Of a stretch of 64,000 nucleotides of DNA, positions 22,153 through 34,100 are shown one piece after another. Numbering within the stretch: the first letter of the stretch is position 1; each line of letters opens with the position of its first letter. The stretch is from Nectonema munidae. Lineage: Eukaryota; Nematomorpha; Nectonematoida; Nectonematidae. A program made the position numbers and the translations under genes. The notes beneath the pieces were generated by a model that saw nothing but the letters and a program-made list of their open reading frames with translations, was not told the origin of the DNA and did not search any database. Location: contig JAUIRK010000889.1 in assembly GCA_030549495.1 (NCBI GenBank), positions 1,518,501 through 1,582,500 of the forward strand, given 5' to 3'.

Positions 22153-23301
22153 TGCTATGAATTAGATGGCTTTGATTGGTTTTTTCTATGTGACGGAAAT
22201 CGAATCAGTTCTTATGTTCTAAAGGAGCAAAATAAAAGGAAAGAAAGTGTAGAAGTGTTGTATTAAAGGGGTGATATATGAGATTAGGAGTTGGGTAATG
22301 GAGGGATAAGATTTTGGTGTGCTTTAAGAATTGGTTCTATTGTTGTGGTGTGATACGCGTTAGTGATTGTGAGGAGACAGGTACGGTGAATTTTATTGAG
22401 AATAATTTTAGTATTATGCAGCTTTAGGGAGAAAACCCAGGAGAGGATACCGTATTGAATTATGGGTAAAATAATTGATATATAAATATATTTTGAAATT
22501 TTCGGGTTTAGTCCCCTTTTATAGGAGATGGCTTTCTTGAAGGAGAAAATGATAGGCGTGAGTTTAGTGTGTAGGTTTTTGATGTGTGCTGAGAATTTAA
22601 GGTTTGATTGGAAAATGACTCCGAGATATTTTATTTGGGTTACTGGTGTGATTGGTGTGAATGATGGCATGGCTAGGGGTTGTGGTAAGATTCTTTTCCT
22701 AGTGAAATGTATGATATTCAGTTTACTCTGTTTAAACTGAATTTTGTATTTAGAGGCTAAGGAATTAATATTCGTCGAAAGGGTGGTAGCGTTGTTCAAA
22801 TTGGTTTCCTGGTCGTCGTTGGAGAAGGTAAAGAGAATATCGCCAGAGTAGCATTGTGCGAAGTGTGAGTTGGAATTAATGTAATCTAGGAGTGAATTAA
22901 TGAGGATGAGCCATAAAATGTCTGAGAGTTTGGCGAGAGTTGTTTTATGTAAGTGTTGCTATTGTGATAGGGTAATTGTTTTTTGATTAAGTTGAATAGA
23001 ATTGCGGGATGCTAAGCAGAGTTGAAAGCATTATCAATGTCGAGAAAAGTTGTTGTTGCAATTTTGCGATGGTTTAGTGTGTTTTCCAAGGAGAGAGTTA
23101 GGCGTAAAAGGGCCATTTCAGTATTTTTGTTAGGGAGGTAGGTAAATTGATTGAAATGAATGAAATTCTTTCTGCAAATGTGGTGTAGTAATCTTTTTCG
23201 TAAAATTCGTTCTAGTACGTTGCCAAGAGACGGTAAAACCGAGATAGGGCGCCAGTTGTTAATTTCGTTGATGTTTCTGTTGGGTTTGGGGATTAGCACT
23301 A
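22153..23301 (-). mobile_element. inner LINE copy, 5'-truncated, inserted in the outer LINE
   Basis: Minus strand: 23012-23299 encodes NNWRPISVLPSLGNVLERIL, NKNTEMALLRLTLSLENTL and TTTFLDIDNAFNSA (RT blocks 1-2 and A). At 22284-22799 are QSKLNIIHFTRKR, IKYLGVIFQSNLKFSAHI and IIQYGILSWV, the thumb and C-terminal region. Between them the VPQG block is missing and the active-site region reads YSGDILF. A Jockey/R1-group relation is likely. GCTTGCTGTAT occurs at 22142-22152 and 23302-23312, an 11-bp target duplication. The copy lacks all of its endonuclease and N-terminal part. Confidence 0.8.
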
Positions 23302-23961
23302 GCTTGCTGTATGGAATGCTTTAGTTAGATACTAAAAAATTAGAATTGTATCTGAAATAGAATCCAAATGTTCATAGATATTGTTCAAAAAATAAGAGTG
23401 CAGAAATCCAGTTGAATAGTTTTTACGAAAGCCAAATTGTTTTTTGTATAATAGGTATAAGAAGAGAAGTAATCATAGTTTGAAAATTTAATATTTTTTC
23501 AAAAATTTTAGAAAAAAGTGGTATTATTAAAATAGGCCAATAATTTAACACTAAAGACTTATCACCTTTTTTAAACAAAAGAATAATCTTTTTATTTTAA
23601 AACTCAGTAAACACATTAAATTCAACACATGAATTATAGCCAATTACAAGAAAATCAGAAACGAATATTCTTTTCCTTACTTATCAAACATATCGTCGGT
23701 GTCATATGAAGCAATATTATAAATAGCATAGATGATATCCTTTTGATTAAATTTACCTATACAAATGTAACATGAACAGCGGGATGTATAATACAGATAG
23801 GAATAGTCTACTTCATTATGGTTATTTGTTGAAATATTAGCAAAAATTATTGAATTGATGTGATATTGATATTGGATCAGAAGAGTAGTAGGCATTAGTT
23901 TTAATAACAAGTTTTTGTAAATTTGTTTTTTAGCTTCAAAACTGAATTTAAATTTCGTCAA
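23302..23961 (-). mobile_element. outer LINE remnant, 5' part
   Basis: Minus strand: 23677-23961 gives IIFANISTNN and KDIIYAIYNIASYDTDDMFD, the linker between endonuclease and RT (compare the usual TGDDGI segment). Then 23350-23650 reads LLFKKGDKSLVLNYWPI and LFSKIFEKILNFQ, the first RT block, with several stops. This is the same element as 21640-22152. Confidence 0.7.
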
Positions 23962-25559
23962 AATGACTTGGATTCATTAGAATTATAAAAAATGTGTTTA
24001 AATAACTTTGCTTCAAATTTTTAATTGTTGATTAAATTACATTTCTTATCGAGATATATTTAAAGCTCAAAAACATTTTCGCCCGATCTTTTAATTTTTT
24101 AATTTTTTTATGTATTTTTTTCCGTTCTATAATTAATTCTATTATTTGTAATCCATGGATTACGGCGGCTTGATTTTTTTAAGGTTATGTCAAAGCTAAT
24201 TGAAATTCAGACGGTCAGACGTTTCTAACCAACAGACTGAATCCCACTACTGTCTATAAACCCTCTTACTTGTTTAATTCAAACTTATTTAGATTATTAA
24301 CTGATCAATTTAATATTCGCTGAAAGATAATCCTGAACAAATATATTTAAAATCTTTTAAATACTTTTATAAATTAAATTGTAATGGCGTGAAAAAACAG
24401 TAAAGAAATGTAAAATTTCTCAATGTAGACCGAATTACTCCCAGTAAAAATAGAAAAAAAATATAAAAAGCTTACGTATGTTTTACGTTAGAATAAATAA
24501 ATCAAGTTTGGATTATGAAAGAATCCTTAATGAAAAAACTTAAGGCTTTTGAGAAGTGTTGATATCAAAGAATTATGGAAAATGCTTATATTACAAACTT
24601 AATAAAATCTACGAAAAATGCATTTCATCCTACACGTGACAAGGAAAACCATTGAAAAAAAAAATATTTTTCTATTAAAAAATATCATTTTTAGTTTACT
24701 CAAGTTTTCAATGGTCATTTTATAAACTCAAAATTTTTAAAAATTATTATATTTTATAAAAAATTTGCATGTTTTTTTACAATTTAACAAATAGATACTA
24801 TTTTTATATGGAGTTAGAATTGAACGGGAACTTTTTTTAAAAGTAAAAATAAACATCCATATTTGCAAATTTTTTGCTATCGCGTAAAAAAGCGTATCAG
24901 ACTTAGTTCTGATAACTTATTTGTTTTTAAATTTTTTTTACCAATTCTTAACTCTGTAAAAGTATCCTTTTTGTTTATTTAAATATTCATTCATGTGATT
25001 ACATGGAAAATAAAAAATATTAAGATTTTTATTACGAATTATTTTCAATGGGGAGCATAAGTCACCAGTTTATTTCAATGCTTCTTAAACTGTAAAAGCA
25101 TTTAACTTTTTAAGTTTCTGTAGAAAGCTAGCTATCCTTATTCAAAAAATTCTGTCACAAATAATTCAAAGACTCTGAATCTGATATAATTTGGGGATTC
25201 TTGCTCCACAAATTTACTCTCAATTTCGTAAAATTGTTTTCCTATTTTAAGGTAAAAAATAATCTATCGTAAAATTAATGCAAAATAGGTAGACGTTCAA
25301 ATTATGCAGAAGAAATAAAGGCTTGAAAAATAACCTTATCTTATCTTTCAAATAAAAATAAAGCAATATAATGATTTCAAATATAAACTAAAGCTTGACA
25401 ACCAAATTTTTTCAAGTTTTCCCTTTCTTCCCTAATGGTGATAAAACTTTTCATAAAAATTGAATTTGGATTCTTATTGAAAGTTCTTCTAAATTCAAAA
25501 GCTGGTAAAAGATAATAATAAATAAGTTTTCCTATTTGTATAAATAAGATTGAAGAAAA
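23962..25559. other. AT-rich spacer, nothing recognised
   Basis: About 1.6 kb with very low GC and no open frame, splice-bounded exon or element end that I can support. Confidence 0.5.
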
Positions 25560-25727
25560 AGACTTAGGTGGTTTGGTCATATTTCCAGAACACAGTGGTG
25601 AGGAAATAAGTATGCCTTAGAATTAAGTTATGAATATAGACCCAAATTAGCCTGGATTGAAAACATAAAGAAAGATATGGGAAGTTTTGGACGGGTTGTG
25701 CTGGAGACAGAAAATTAAGCTAGCTAG
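25560..25727 (+). mobile_element. LINE 3' fragment (RLRWFGH motif)
   Basis: The plus strand reads RLRWFGHISRTQW, one stop, then YALELSYEYRPKLAWIENIK and KDMGSF. The R-L-R-W-F-G-H motif followed by R-P-K-x-x-W-x-x-x-x-K-K-D-M is the typical C-terminus of RTE-like LINE proteins. Only the tail survives. Confidence 0.75.
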
Positions 25728-25848
25728 ATTCATCTTGGTTATGTGTTTTTTTATAGTGATCCGGCTTACCGCAACATGCGGAGACCAATCAAGGCCTTTA
25801 AATGGAATGCTGATAAAAATTTTTATTTCTAAAAATGGAACAATGCGC

Positions 25849-25977
25849 TTAACCTTTTGAGGACCAGAATTTTCAAGACTAATCGCCTGCTTTTTTTCAA
25901 TGGACTTTTATATACCTAAAGCAGACGCTTTTCATTTTATGCTACACCCTTGTTACACTGGTCCTCAAAGGGTTTAA
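25849..25977. mobile_element. TTAA-type miniature element, subfamily A, decayed
   Basis: TTAA at 25849-25852 and 25974-25977, with ends CCTTTTGAGGACCA and inverted CCCTTTGAGGACCA. The interior has ATCGCCTGC and AAAGCAGACGCTTTTCA. The expected palindrome is degenerate (GCTACACCCTTGTTAC) but in the right place. Confidence 0.8.
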
Positions 25978-26834
25978 ATGCGGTAAACAATCTCTTCATT
26001 ACATAAAATGCGTAAAAAAGATGTCAATTAAATGTTTCGCTCAATGAAAGACAAACATCCCGTAGGGAAAATGAAGGAACAGGAGAACTAGAAATGCGTA
26101 AATTTACAGTGTACGACAATATGACTCCAAGATGTCTTGGTTTTTTTAATTGCAAATTACCAGGGGATATATATCAATCCCAAATTTTCATTCACCTATT
26201 TCATAATTATGCCGGTATTCGAAGTTTTTAAAAATAAAACGATTTAATTCAATTTAATTGATCCAAGATAAAGCAGGCGATAGTGATGTACCGATTAGAT
26301 CGTCATCAGTATTGGCTTAGTTCCCTTTTTTTGTTCACGGATTTTATCAACTGAACCAACAAACAAATAAGACTTTATACTAGACCTATAAAGAGTAAAA
26401 GAGCCTTTTTATTTTATGGGTAGCGATACGAAATCTGCCTTTTGTTCACAATTTGATGCAAAAAAATATTCTAAACTTATACATGGAGTTAGACATCGTT
26501 TACAAATAGCGTAAACGAATTTGCCTTTATTTTGACCGTTCTTCTTAACTTTTGAAGATTTAGATTCCTACTTTATAGCATAGTATGTCAATTTTGGCAT
26601 TGGTGCAATAATTGTGATCAGTTGACATTAAGTAATTTAATACTTATAACTACTAATCAAGAAATCGTTGATATTTATTGGACAATAGGCAAGTTACTAA
26701 AAGGAGACACCGACTCCAACAAGTTCCTCAATGCTTCCCACTCTGACATCCTGGTCTGTATATATACAGTGAAACGTGCTTTATAATAAACAACCACATG
26801 CTTTTTGCGACTGATTGCAAATATTCCTGTTTAA

Positions 26835-27278
26835 CCCAAATCCAGTGGTGTAACTAGGTAGGGGCGGTACGCCCCGGTCTGCATATTTTGAATTCACTCA
26901 TATATTGCAATCAATATGATGTTAAAATCTTAGTTTGTGTTATAAGAGATTTTCATTTGACAAACACAAAAAAACATGCATACACAACAAATCTGAGACC
27001 TGAAAAAAGTTTTTGACGAAGTTATTGAAGAGTTTGCTAACAGAAAAGCTAGAAAAGTTCATCTATAAAAAGTTAAAAATGAATATTTGTATGTAATTAA
27101 ATAAATTTTTCAGTTTTTTTTATTTTTATATTAAAGCATTATTTTCTATTGTATAAAACTAATTTATAAATAAATAAAGTTTTATCCGTTTGTAACCAAT
27201 TTTTTTAAATAAAAAGGGGCGTCAAATTTAGGACCCGCCCGGAGCGGCAATTCTCATGGTTACGCCACCGCCCAAATC
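26835..27278. mobile_element. hAT-type non-autonomous element with 8-bp duplication
   Basis: CCCAAATC at 26835-26842 and 27271-27278 flanks a 428-bp element beginning CAGTGGTGTAACTAGG and ending GGTTACGCCACCG. GC-rich arms (GGGGCGGTACGCCCC and GACCCGCCCGGAGCGG) surround an AT-rich non-coding core. It is typical of hAT MITEs with CAGTGGCGTAACTA ends. Confidence 0.85.
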
Positions 27279-28098
27279 ATCCCATCGTCAGTTCAAACTG
27301 ACGCAGATTTCTTCATTTGAATGCATTTTCTAATTACTTAATCTCGTCTCTCTTCTCTGGAGTTAAATGTGTCAATCCTCATTAAGCTTAGCACACCTTC
27401 ACAAAGACCAATATTGATGCTTCCCTTAAGTGGTTTCTTAATACAAGCTTGACTGCACTTCTATTTTTGATTCTTCCAAAACGCAATTTAAAAAATCATG
27501 TATTCAATTCCATACTCATATTCTTTTTATTTTGGGTTCCTCCTTAAATTTCATTCCTATTTAATACCTCTTTTGATCCCAAAAATTTCTGACGAAATTA
27601 AGTCATTTGATTTAAAAGCATCATCTGACCGCCCACCATTTAAAAAAAGCGTTGTCTGGAGTTGTGCACGCTTAGAATTTTCCTTATACTCTTTAGCGAT
27701 ACAAATAATTCTACTACAACTTATACTTCTAAATCTTATATCACAAAAATTAAAAAATCTTTGCCTCATTTAAAAATTACTTTGTCATCAAATGGGTTAA
27801 AATATTTTTGTTTTTATCCCCGGTATTACGCTATTCCATCATCAGCATAACCTCTCATTTAAAAAAATATATTTTTTTAAACTGAGTGAACAAAAAATGC
27901 TCATAAGCTTTTAAGAGTTAAAATTTCCCAGTTATGAACATGGTTTCTTTTTGGGATAAGAATTTAATTTATATTCTCAGAATATGAAAAAAAAACTTCA
28001 AAAAAAATGTATAAAAATTTATTAATTTTTTTAAAGAACTTTTTTTATCATCTTTTCTCTTTTGCTACTTCTACTTTTTATATTCGTAGAATCTATAG
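27279..28098. other. spacer and probable promoter region of EXOSC8
   Basis: AT-rich. Overlapping open frames near 27500-27850 match nothing. The last 60 bp are pyrimidine-rich and end TATTCGTAG, so a 5' UTR intron could end just before the start codon. Confidence 0.4.
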
Positions 28099-28995
28099 AT
28101 GGAGTATTTGAGGACGTTCCTTCCAGAGTATCATTACACGAGCTATGTTGATTCTGCGAACTGCCGACCAGACAAAAGAGATTTCGACGAATACCGCCAA
28201 GTCCAAGTATCACACGATGTCCTGTCATCGTGCTTGTCTTCTGTCGCTCTCACTCTCGGCAATACGTTTGTTTACGCAGGAATCAAGGCCAAGCCGGTGA
28301 CTTTCATGATAACAGACGCAACTGCCACCACATACCTCACCCCACAGATGCAGAGCCTGGTCAGCGTGCAAGTGGACACGGATTCCACATCCCCTTTAAT
28401 TTCTGCTTCCCCGAATGAAATCCGCGACACCCTGTTAACTACGCTCTCTTTAAGAAGCGAAGCAGCAGATTCTGCGTTTGGCGTTCACAGCCTGAAGATC
28501 GTTTGTCAGGGAGGAGGACAGGATTTGAAAGAGTTGTACTGGAAGCTGTATCTCTCAGTCGCCATTTTGAATGATGACGGAAATGTTCATGACGCTGTCC
28601 TGCTCTCTCTTCTTTTCTCGTTCCTCAAGCTGAAGCTTCCCACCTCTCCACTTCTCAACGCCGATTCAAAAAGTTTCCTTCTTCCAAATGAGACGCTATA
28701 TGTGCCTTTATTTCCGTCGGGTGTCGAAGGAGTTGCGATTCCCTTCACTGCCATGCTTTACAAAAGCCAGGGAGGAGAGGATCTCTTGATCGTTGATCCA
28801 AACAGAGAAGAAGAAGAACTTGCGCTCGCCGTAATGACCTGCATGGTCACTCCCTCAGGCCACATTTTTGCTCGTAACGTGTGTAAGGTGGGTTCCTTGC
28901 GCAAAGAACACTTTAAACTATTTTATGATGCAGCGACAAAACATGCCAAAGCAGTGACCAATAAATTCTTTGCATCCTACTTTTATTATCCATGA
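28099..28995 (+). CDS. EXOSC8: exosome complex component RRP43 (EXOSC8-like)
   Basis: A 298-residue RNase PH-fold protein, the RRP43 subunit of the nine-subunit RNA exosome ring in nucleus and cytoplasm; in animals the ring is catalytically inert and threads RNA to the attached nucleases. It opens MEYLRTFLPEYH, like LEYYRRFL of human EXOSC8, then NCRPDKRDFDEYRQVQVS (family NCRPDGRELGEFR) and LTLGNTFVYAGIKAK (KLGNTTVICGVKAE). Residues 153-182 carry SVAILNDDGNVHDAVLLSLL, and about 228-256 carry LLIVDPNREEEELALAV (family LLIVDPTGEEE). Human EXOSC8 has 276 residues, so the length fits. A TAG stop lies directly upstream of the ATG in frame, supporting this start unless an upstream exon joins exactly here. 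No intron interrupts it. AATAAA at 29119 may be the poly(A) signal. RRP42 was considered and fits less well. Confidence 0.85.
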   Translation: MEYLRTFLPEYHYTSYVDSANCRPDKRDFDEYRQVQVSHDVLSSCLSSVALTLGNTFVYAGIKAKPVTFMITDATATTYLTPQMQSLVSVQVDTDSTSPLISASPNEIRDTLLTTLSLRSEAADSAFGVHSLKIVCQGGGQDLKELYWKLYLSVAILNDDGNVHDAVLLSLLFSFLKLKLPTSPLLNADSKSFLLPNETLYVPLFPSGVEGVAIPFTAMLYKSQGGEDLLIVDPNREEEELALAVMTCMVTPSGHIFARNVCKVGSLRKEHFKLFYDAATKHAKAVTNKFFASYFYYP

Positions 28996-30937
28996 TTGCT
29001 TTTAAATTCAATTAACTTTTTATACAAACAGATTTCTCGAAAAATCTAGTTATTTGGACCAATTATAATCGAATATAGATTAACTTGTCCAGAGGTAGTT
29101 TCTTATTTAGATTTTAACAATAAAAACAAGCTTTCCTCGACTGAAAAATTTGGAATCATTGTGAAGAAGCTTAATAATATAAATATTTGATCAATTTAGG
29201 ATATCGAATTGAACAAAATGATAAATCGAATCGAGTATATTTTAAATTATACAAAGAAATATGATATTTAAGCTAATCATGTGTTTTTTTTCAATATAGT
29301 TTATATATTTAATTCAAGCGACGAAGAGACATTATTTACGTAATTAACATCAACCCAAGCTTTATCCTTCAAGTCAAAGAAAATAAGAAGACCTTATTTA
29401 TCAATGGGAGACAAACTGGTTATTAAAAGATTTGAAATCATTGTTCCAAGTAGTGATAGAACGATTAATGAAGAATCGTATTTTTTTTTATAAGTATCGG
29501 TATAATATCGGCAAAGATACTTTCATTCTGAATCCCTGAAATGGATAATTGCTCTGAAAAATTGAATCAGCATGTCTGATAAGCTTGAAAACTTGATAAC
29601 GTCAAATGAACATATTTTGAAGCTTTTATCTCCAGTCACATGCCAAAACCAAATGAGCTGGCATTTTCAAAAATGAAAAGAAGCAGTTTCCTCAATTAAC
29701 AGCGAAGAATGTAAAAGTTATATAAAACATGCTCTGCGTAATATACAAAATGGACAGATGGGAATTGCTCTTTTGTGATGAATAAAGGTATTTTGTTTGT
29801 TTTGAATTACACTTGAAATAATTAAAACGAGTGTATAACCATTAGCATTTTTTTGAGAAGATTTTGCGGTGAGATCAAAAAAGACAATCTAGAATTTAAA
29901 AATGACATTTTAGAACTTAAAATGGTATAAATTTCAAATATGTTGAATCTAGTAGTGATGTTCATTTTTATCATGAAAATCAATCAAACCTCTCAAAAAT
30001 GATGTAAATATAGCAGCTCATATCAAAATTAAAATTTTTATTGAAATACTTATAAAAATTGTTTTACACATATTTACCCATTTTCAAGTATGCTGAATTC
30101 CGTGGTGATGTCCATTTTTTTACGCAACTTGCGATTTTAGGAAAAGTCATGAAATATCGAGGAATTATCGTCCAATTTTGTACAATAAGATTTTTGTTGA
30201 GGGGTAGCTTTTAGGACATTGACATGATTGTGAATAAAAATAATTTGAAGATTTCCATAAACTCATCATGCATTTTTCTGGAAGTAGCATTTATAGCCAT
30301 CATGAGCTTGATGAATTCATCAAATTTACCATAATTCGATGAATCAGCAGTTTCATTATGCCAGCGATAGGATATTTAAAATTCTGAAAATTTTCCTATA
30401 GTTACGTTTTCTGAAGAATATAGTCTGGCAAACAGGATCTAAAATTGAATGAATAGAATAAGTTATGTGAGATTTTTTTTGTTTGAGACTGCCATTAAAA
30501 CATAGAGAAACAGTGATCACTAGTCATCGCATGTAATAAGGCCTTTATCTCCCATTGTTGCTTTTCACTAGTTATTGATACCAATGGTCACAAATGCTCT
30601 TTCAGACTTAGATGTTATAGTACTGAAACAACTGCATTCGTAACAAAAAGCCTTATCGAGAGATATGCTATACTCTATTTCATATCTTAACTCCTAAAAC
30701 ATCTTTTTTCTGTGTTCCAAGTTCAAAAATGTCTGTCTTCTAAAGATCGTATGAAAGGGCTTGTATTAGAAGACTCATTGCTAATACAGGCCTCGCCGCT
30801 ATCCGATACTATAAACTAACTTTTCCAATGTTATTCTCCCCTGTTATTCTGACTGTCTTCAACAAGCCAATGATGCTCTTACATCTGCCTAATCCGATAT
30901 AGATCAATCATGGGATCGTATTTTTATGACACAGGAA
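28996..30937. other. spacer, nothing recognised
   Basis: About 1.9 kb of AT-rich DNA between EXOSC8 and the LTR element. Weak coding-like stretches occur near 29560-29780, but stops are frequent and no family is recognisable. Confidence 0.5.
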
Positions 30938-30942
30938 CTTAG

Positions 30943-31160
30943 TGTTGTAAATAGAGTGCCTCACAACATAATTGGAATGTTGTAGATAAAGTGATGCCTC
31001 ACAACATAGATTTAAAGCTCACAATTCACTGGCAATTTACAACTAACCCTCTAACCACAATCACTCTATTTCAATAGTATATAAGCCTTCACATTTCTTT
31101 ATCTTCGTTGAAAGTAAAGCCTACTTTTCTTCAAATAAATTTATTTCTTACTTTACAACA
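30943..31160 (+). repeat. 5' LTR (218 bp)
   Basis: Starts TGTTGTAAATAGAG and ends TTTACAACA (TG...CA). It includes a TATA-like TAGTATATAAGCC and an AATAAATTTATT stretch near the end. It looks identical to the 3' copy. Confidence 0.95.
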
Positions 31161-31184
31161 ATTTACTTTCAACCTGTCACCTCA

Positions 31185-34100
31185 ATGGACAAGTTTCTGC
31201 GTCCAGAAAGACTTGACATAGATCCCAACTCTGCCACTGCTACTGACGAGTGGAAACACTGGTACTCAACCTTTAAGAACTTTCTTTCCTCGATCTCAGC
31301 TCTCCATCCTGAAAAGCTCTCTGTTCTCACTAACTACATTTCTGCCTCCGTCTTCAAATACATTGAGAACGTGGAAGAGTACGATAATGCCATCTCTAAA
31401 CTCGAAAGCATCTATGTGAAAAAGAAGAATCAAGTCTTTGCTCGGCACTTGCTAGCAATCCGGAAACAACTACCTGGCGAAAGTGTCGACGCTTTTGTAC
31501 AGCAACTGCAAAGATTGAGTCTTGAGTGCGAGTATTCCTTGGTCTCTGCTGAACAGCACCGAGATGAACAGATAAGAGATGCCTTGATCAATGGACTTGC
31601 TTCAGACACGATACGTCTACGCCTACTAGAAAACAAAAACTTGGACTTGCAGAGTGCCTACGATCAAGCTCGCGCACTGGAGATAGCTCAGAGCAACTCG
31701 CATGCCTACAAAACAGACACAACTTCTTTCACTGCTTCCACCAGAAAGGATCCTACAGAACCACGTTCTAGCTACAAGTCTAAGCATTTATGCTTTTTCT
31801 GCGGTAACGCCTTCCACATAAGAAAAATGTGTCCTGCTAAAAACTCAAAGTGCTACAAGTGCAGCAAAATGGGTCACTTTTCTAAAGCTTGTAGATCGTC
31901 TTGTATTAATACAGATAAAGATGTTGAAACTGATAATGATGAATCAATCCTTGCAACTATAATTGATGCTAACAATAAATCTTGTACTTGTTTTGGTAGG
32001 GAGGTACCTGCTAAGTCTGATTCTGTGATAGCTGCTACTAGTGGTAAATTCAATTCTAAGGTTTTAATTATGAGAAAAGTAGGTCAAGTTGAAGCCAACT
32101 GTTTGATTGATACAGGATCCACTGAAAGCTTTGTTTCTTCGGTATTTGTAAACAAGGTAAGATTAAGGGTGTTTCCACTTAATAGAGTTGTGAGTATGGC
32201 TTCATCTGATCTTACTGTGCCAATATTAGGCTATTGTATAGAAAGTTTGGTATTCAAAGAGAGCACATATCATAACATTAAATTAAACGTTTTAGAGAAT
32301 CTCGTAAGTGACATAGTTCTTGGGCAAGATTTTATTTGTGCTCACAAATTTCTTAAGTTCAATTTAGGAGGAAAACTTCCTGGCATTCAGGTGTGTTCCC
32401 TTTCGGAATTACAATCACCGTCACCGTCGTTATTCCGCTATTTAACTAAAGATTGCCGTCCTATAGCAACCAAATCTAGGCAGTATAGCTATTCAGATAG
32501 TGAATTCATCGAGAAGGAGGTGGAAAGATTACTTAAGGATGGCATTATAGAAGAAAGTCTTTCTCCGTGGAGAGCACAGCCATTTGTTAGTAAGAGCGAA
32601 AACCACAAACCGCGCATGGTTATAGACTACAGTAAAACCATAAACAGGTTTACCCAATTAGATGCCTATCCTCTGCCTAAAATTGAATGCATAGTAAATG
32701 AAGTAGCGCGCAATAAAGTTTTCACTAGCTTAGATCTGAAGTCTGCGTATCATCAGGTAAAGCTCGCTGCAGGTGATAAAGCGTATACTGCATTCCAGCG
32801 GAAACATAAGTTGTATCAGTTCACACGAATTCCTTTTGGTCTTACGAATGCTGTGCCATGTTTTCAGAGAATTATTGATAGAATCATAGACGCTGAAAAA
32901 TTAAAGGGTGTGTATGCGTATCTAGATAACATAACGATCGCAGGCAGTGGTATTATTGAACATAACAAAAACCTAGAAGCCTTCATGAATGCTGCTAGAA
33001 AAGCTAACATTACTTTCAATAAAGCTAAATCGCAAATAGCTAAAAACGAAATTTGTCTTCTTGGCTACAAGATTAGTCATAATGTGGTAAATCCTGACCC
33101 TAATAGAGTTGCACCGCTACTTGAAATGAGGCCTCCCGATAATCTGAAATCATTAAAGAGGGTCATAGGTCTTTTCGCATACTATGCGCGCTGGATTCCT
33201 CATTATTCAGATCATATAAGACCTTTGATTACAGCTGCGTCATTTCCACTCTGCGACGAGGCAACTGCTGCGTTTGGAAAACTTAAAAGATTACTTAGTA
33301 AAGCTAGTCTGCGAGTGATAGATCCTAACCAACCTCTAGTTGTGGAAACGGATCCTAGTAATTTTGCAATAGCGGCTTCACTTAATCAAAACGGGCAACC
33401 AATCGCCTTTCACGCTAGAACGTTGCGAAAAAATGAGAAACCACACTCGTCTTTAGAAAAGGAAGCATGCGCAATAGTGGAAGCTATAAGGAAATGGAAA
33501 CACTACTTATTAGGACGCCATTTTACATTAATCACAGATCAAGAAGCTCTATCATACATGTTTAATAAGAGACATTCAGGTAAAATAAAAAACGATAAAC
33601 TTTTGAGATGGCGAATAGAACTGGCATCTTATGATTATGATGTAAAATATAGAAAGGGGAGTCTGAATATCGTTGCCGATACGCTTTCAAGGGCTGTTTT
33701 GGCTGCCACAGACAGTTCTACCCTTTATGATATACATAACCAGCTTTGCCATCCAGGAGTAACAAGGATGGCCCATTTTATACGGAATAAAAATGTGCCC
33801 TTTTCAATTCTGGAAATCAAAGAAATGATTAAAGGTTGCAAAATTTGTAATGAAACGAAGCCAAGGTTTTATAATCCACCACATACTCCTTTAGTTAAAG
33901 CTACTAGACCATGGGAGAGACTGAATATAGACTTCAAATGCGGACTCCCCCTTTCCAATGGGTATACAATCTTCCTAACAATCATAGACGAGTGGTCACG
34001 CTTTCCGTTTGTATTTCCTTGTAAGGACATGAGTGCCAAAACAGTTATGCGTTGTTTGAGCTCTTTGTTTTCTATTTGCGGCTTACCTGAGTACATCCAC

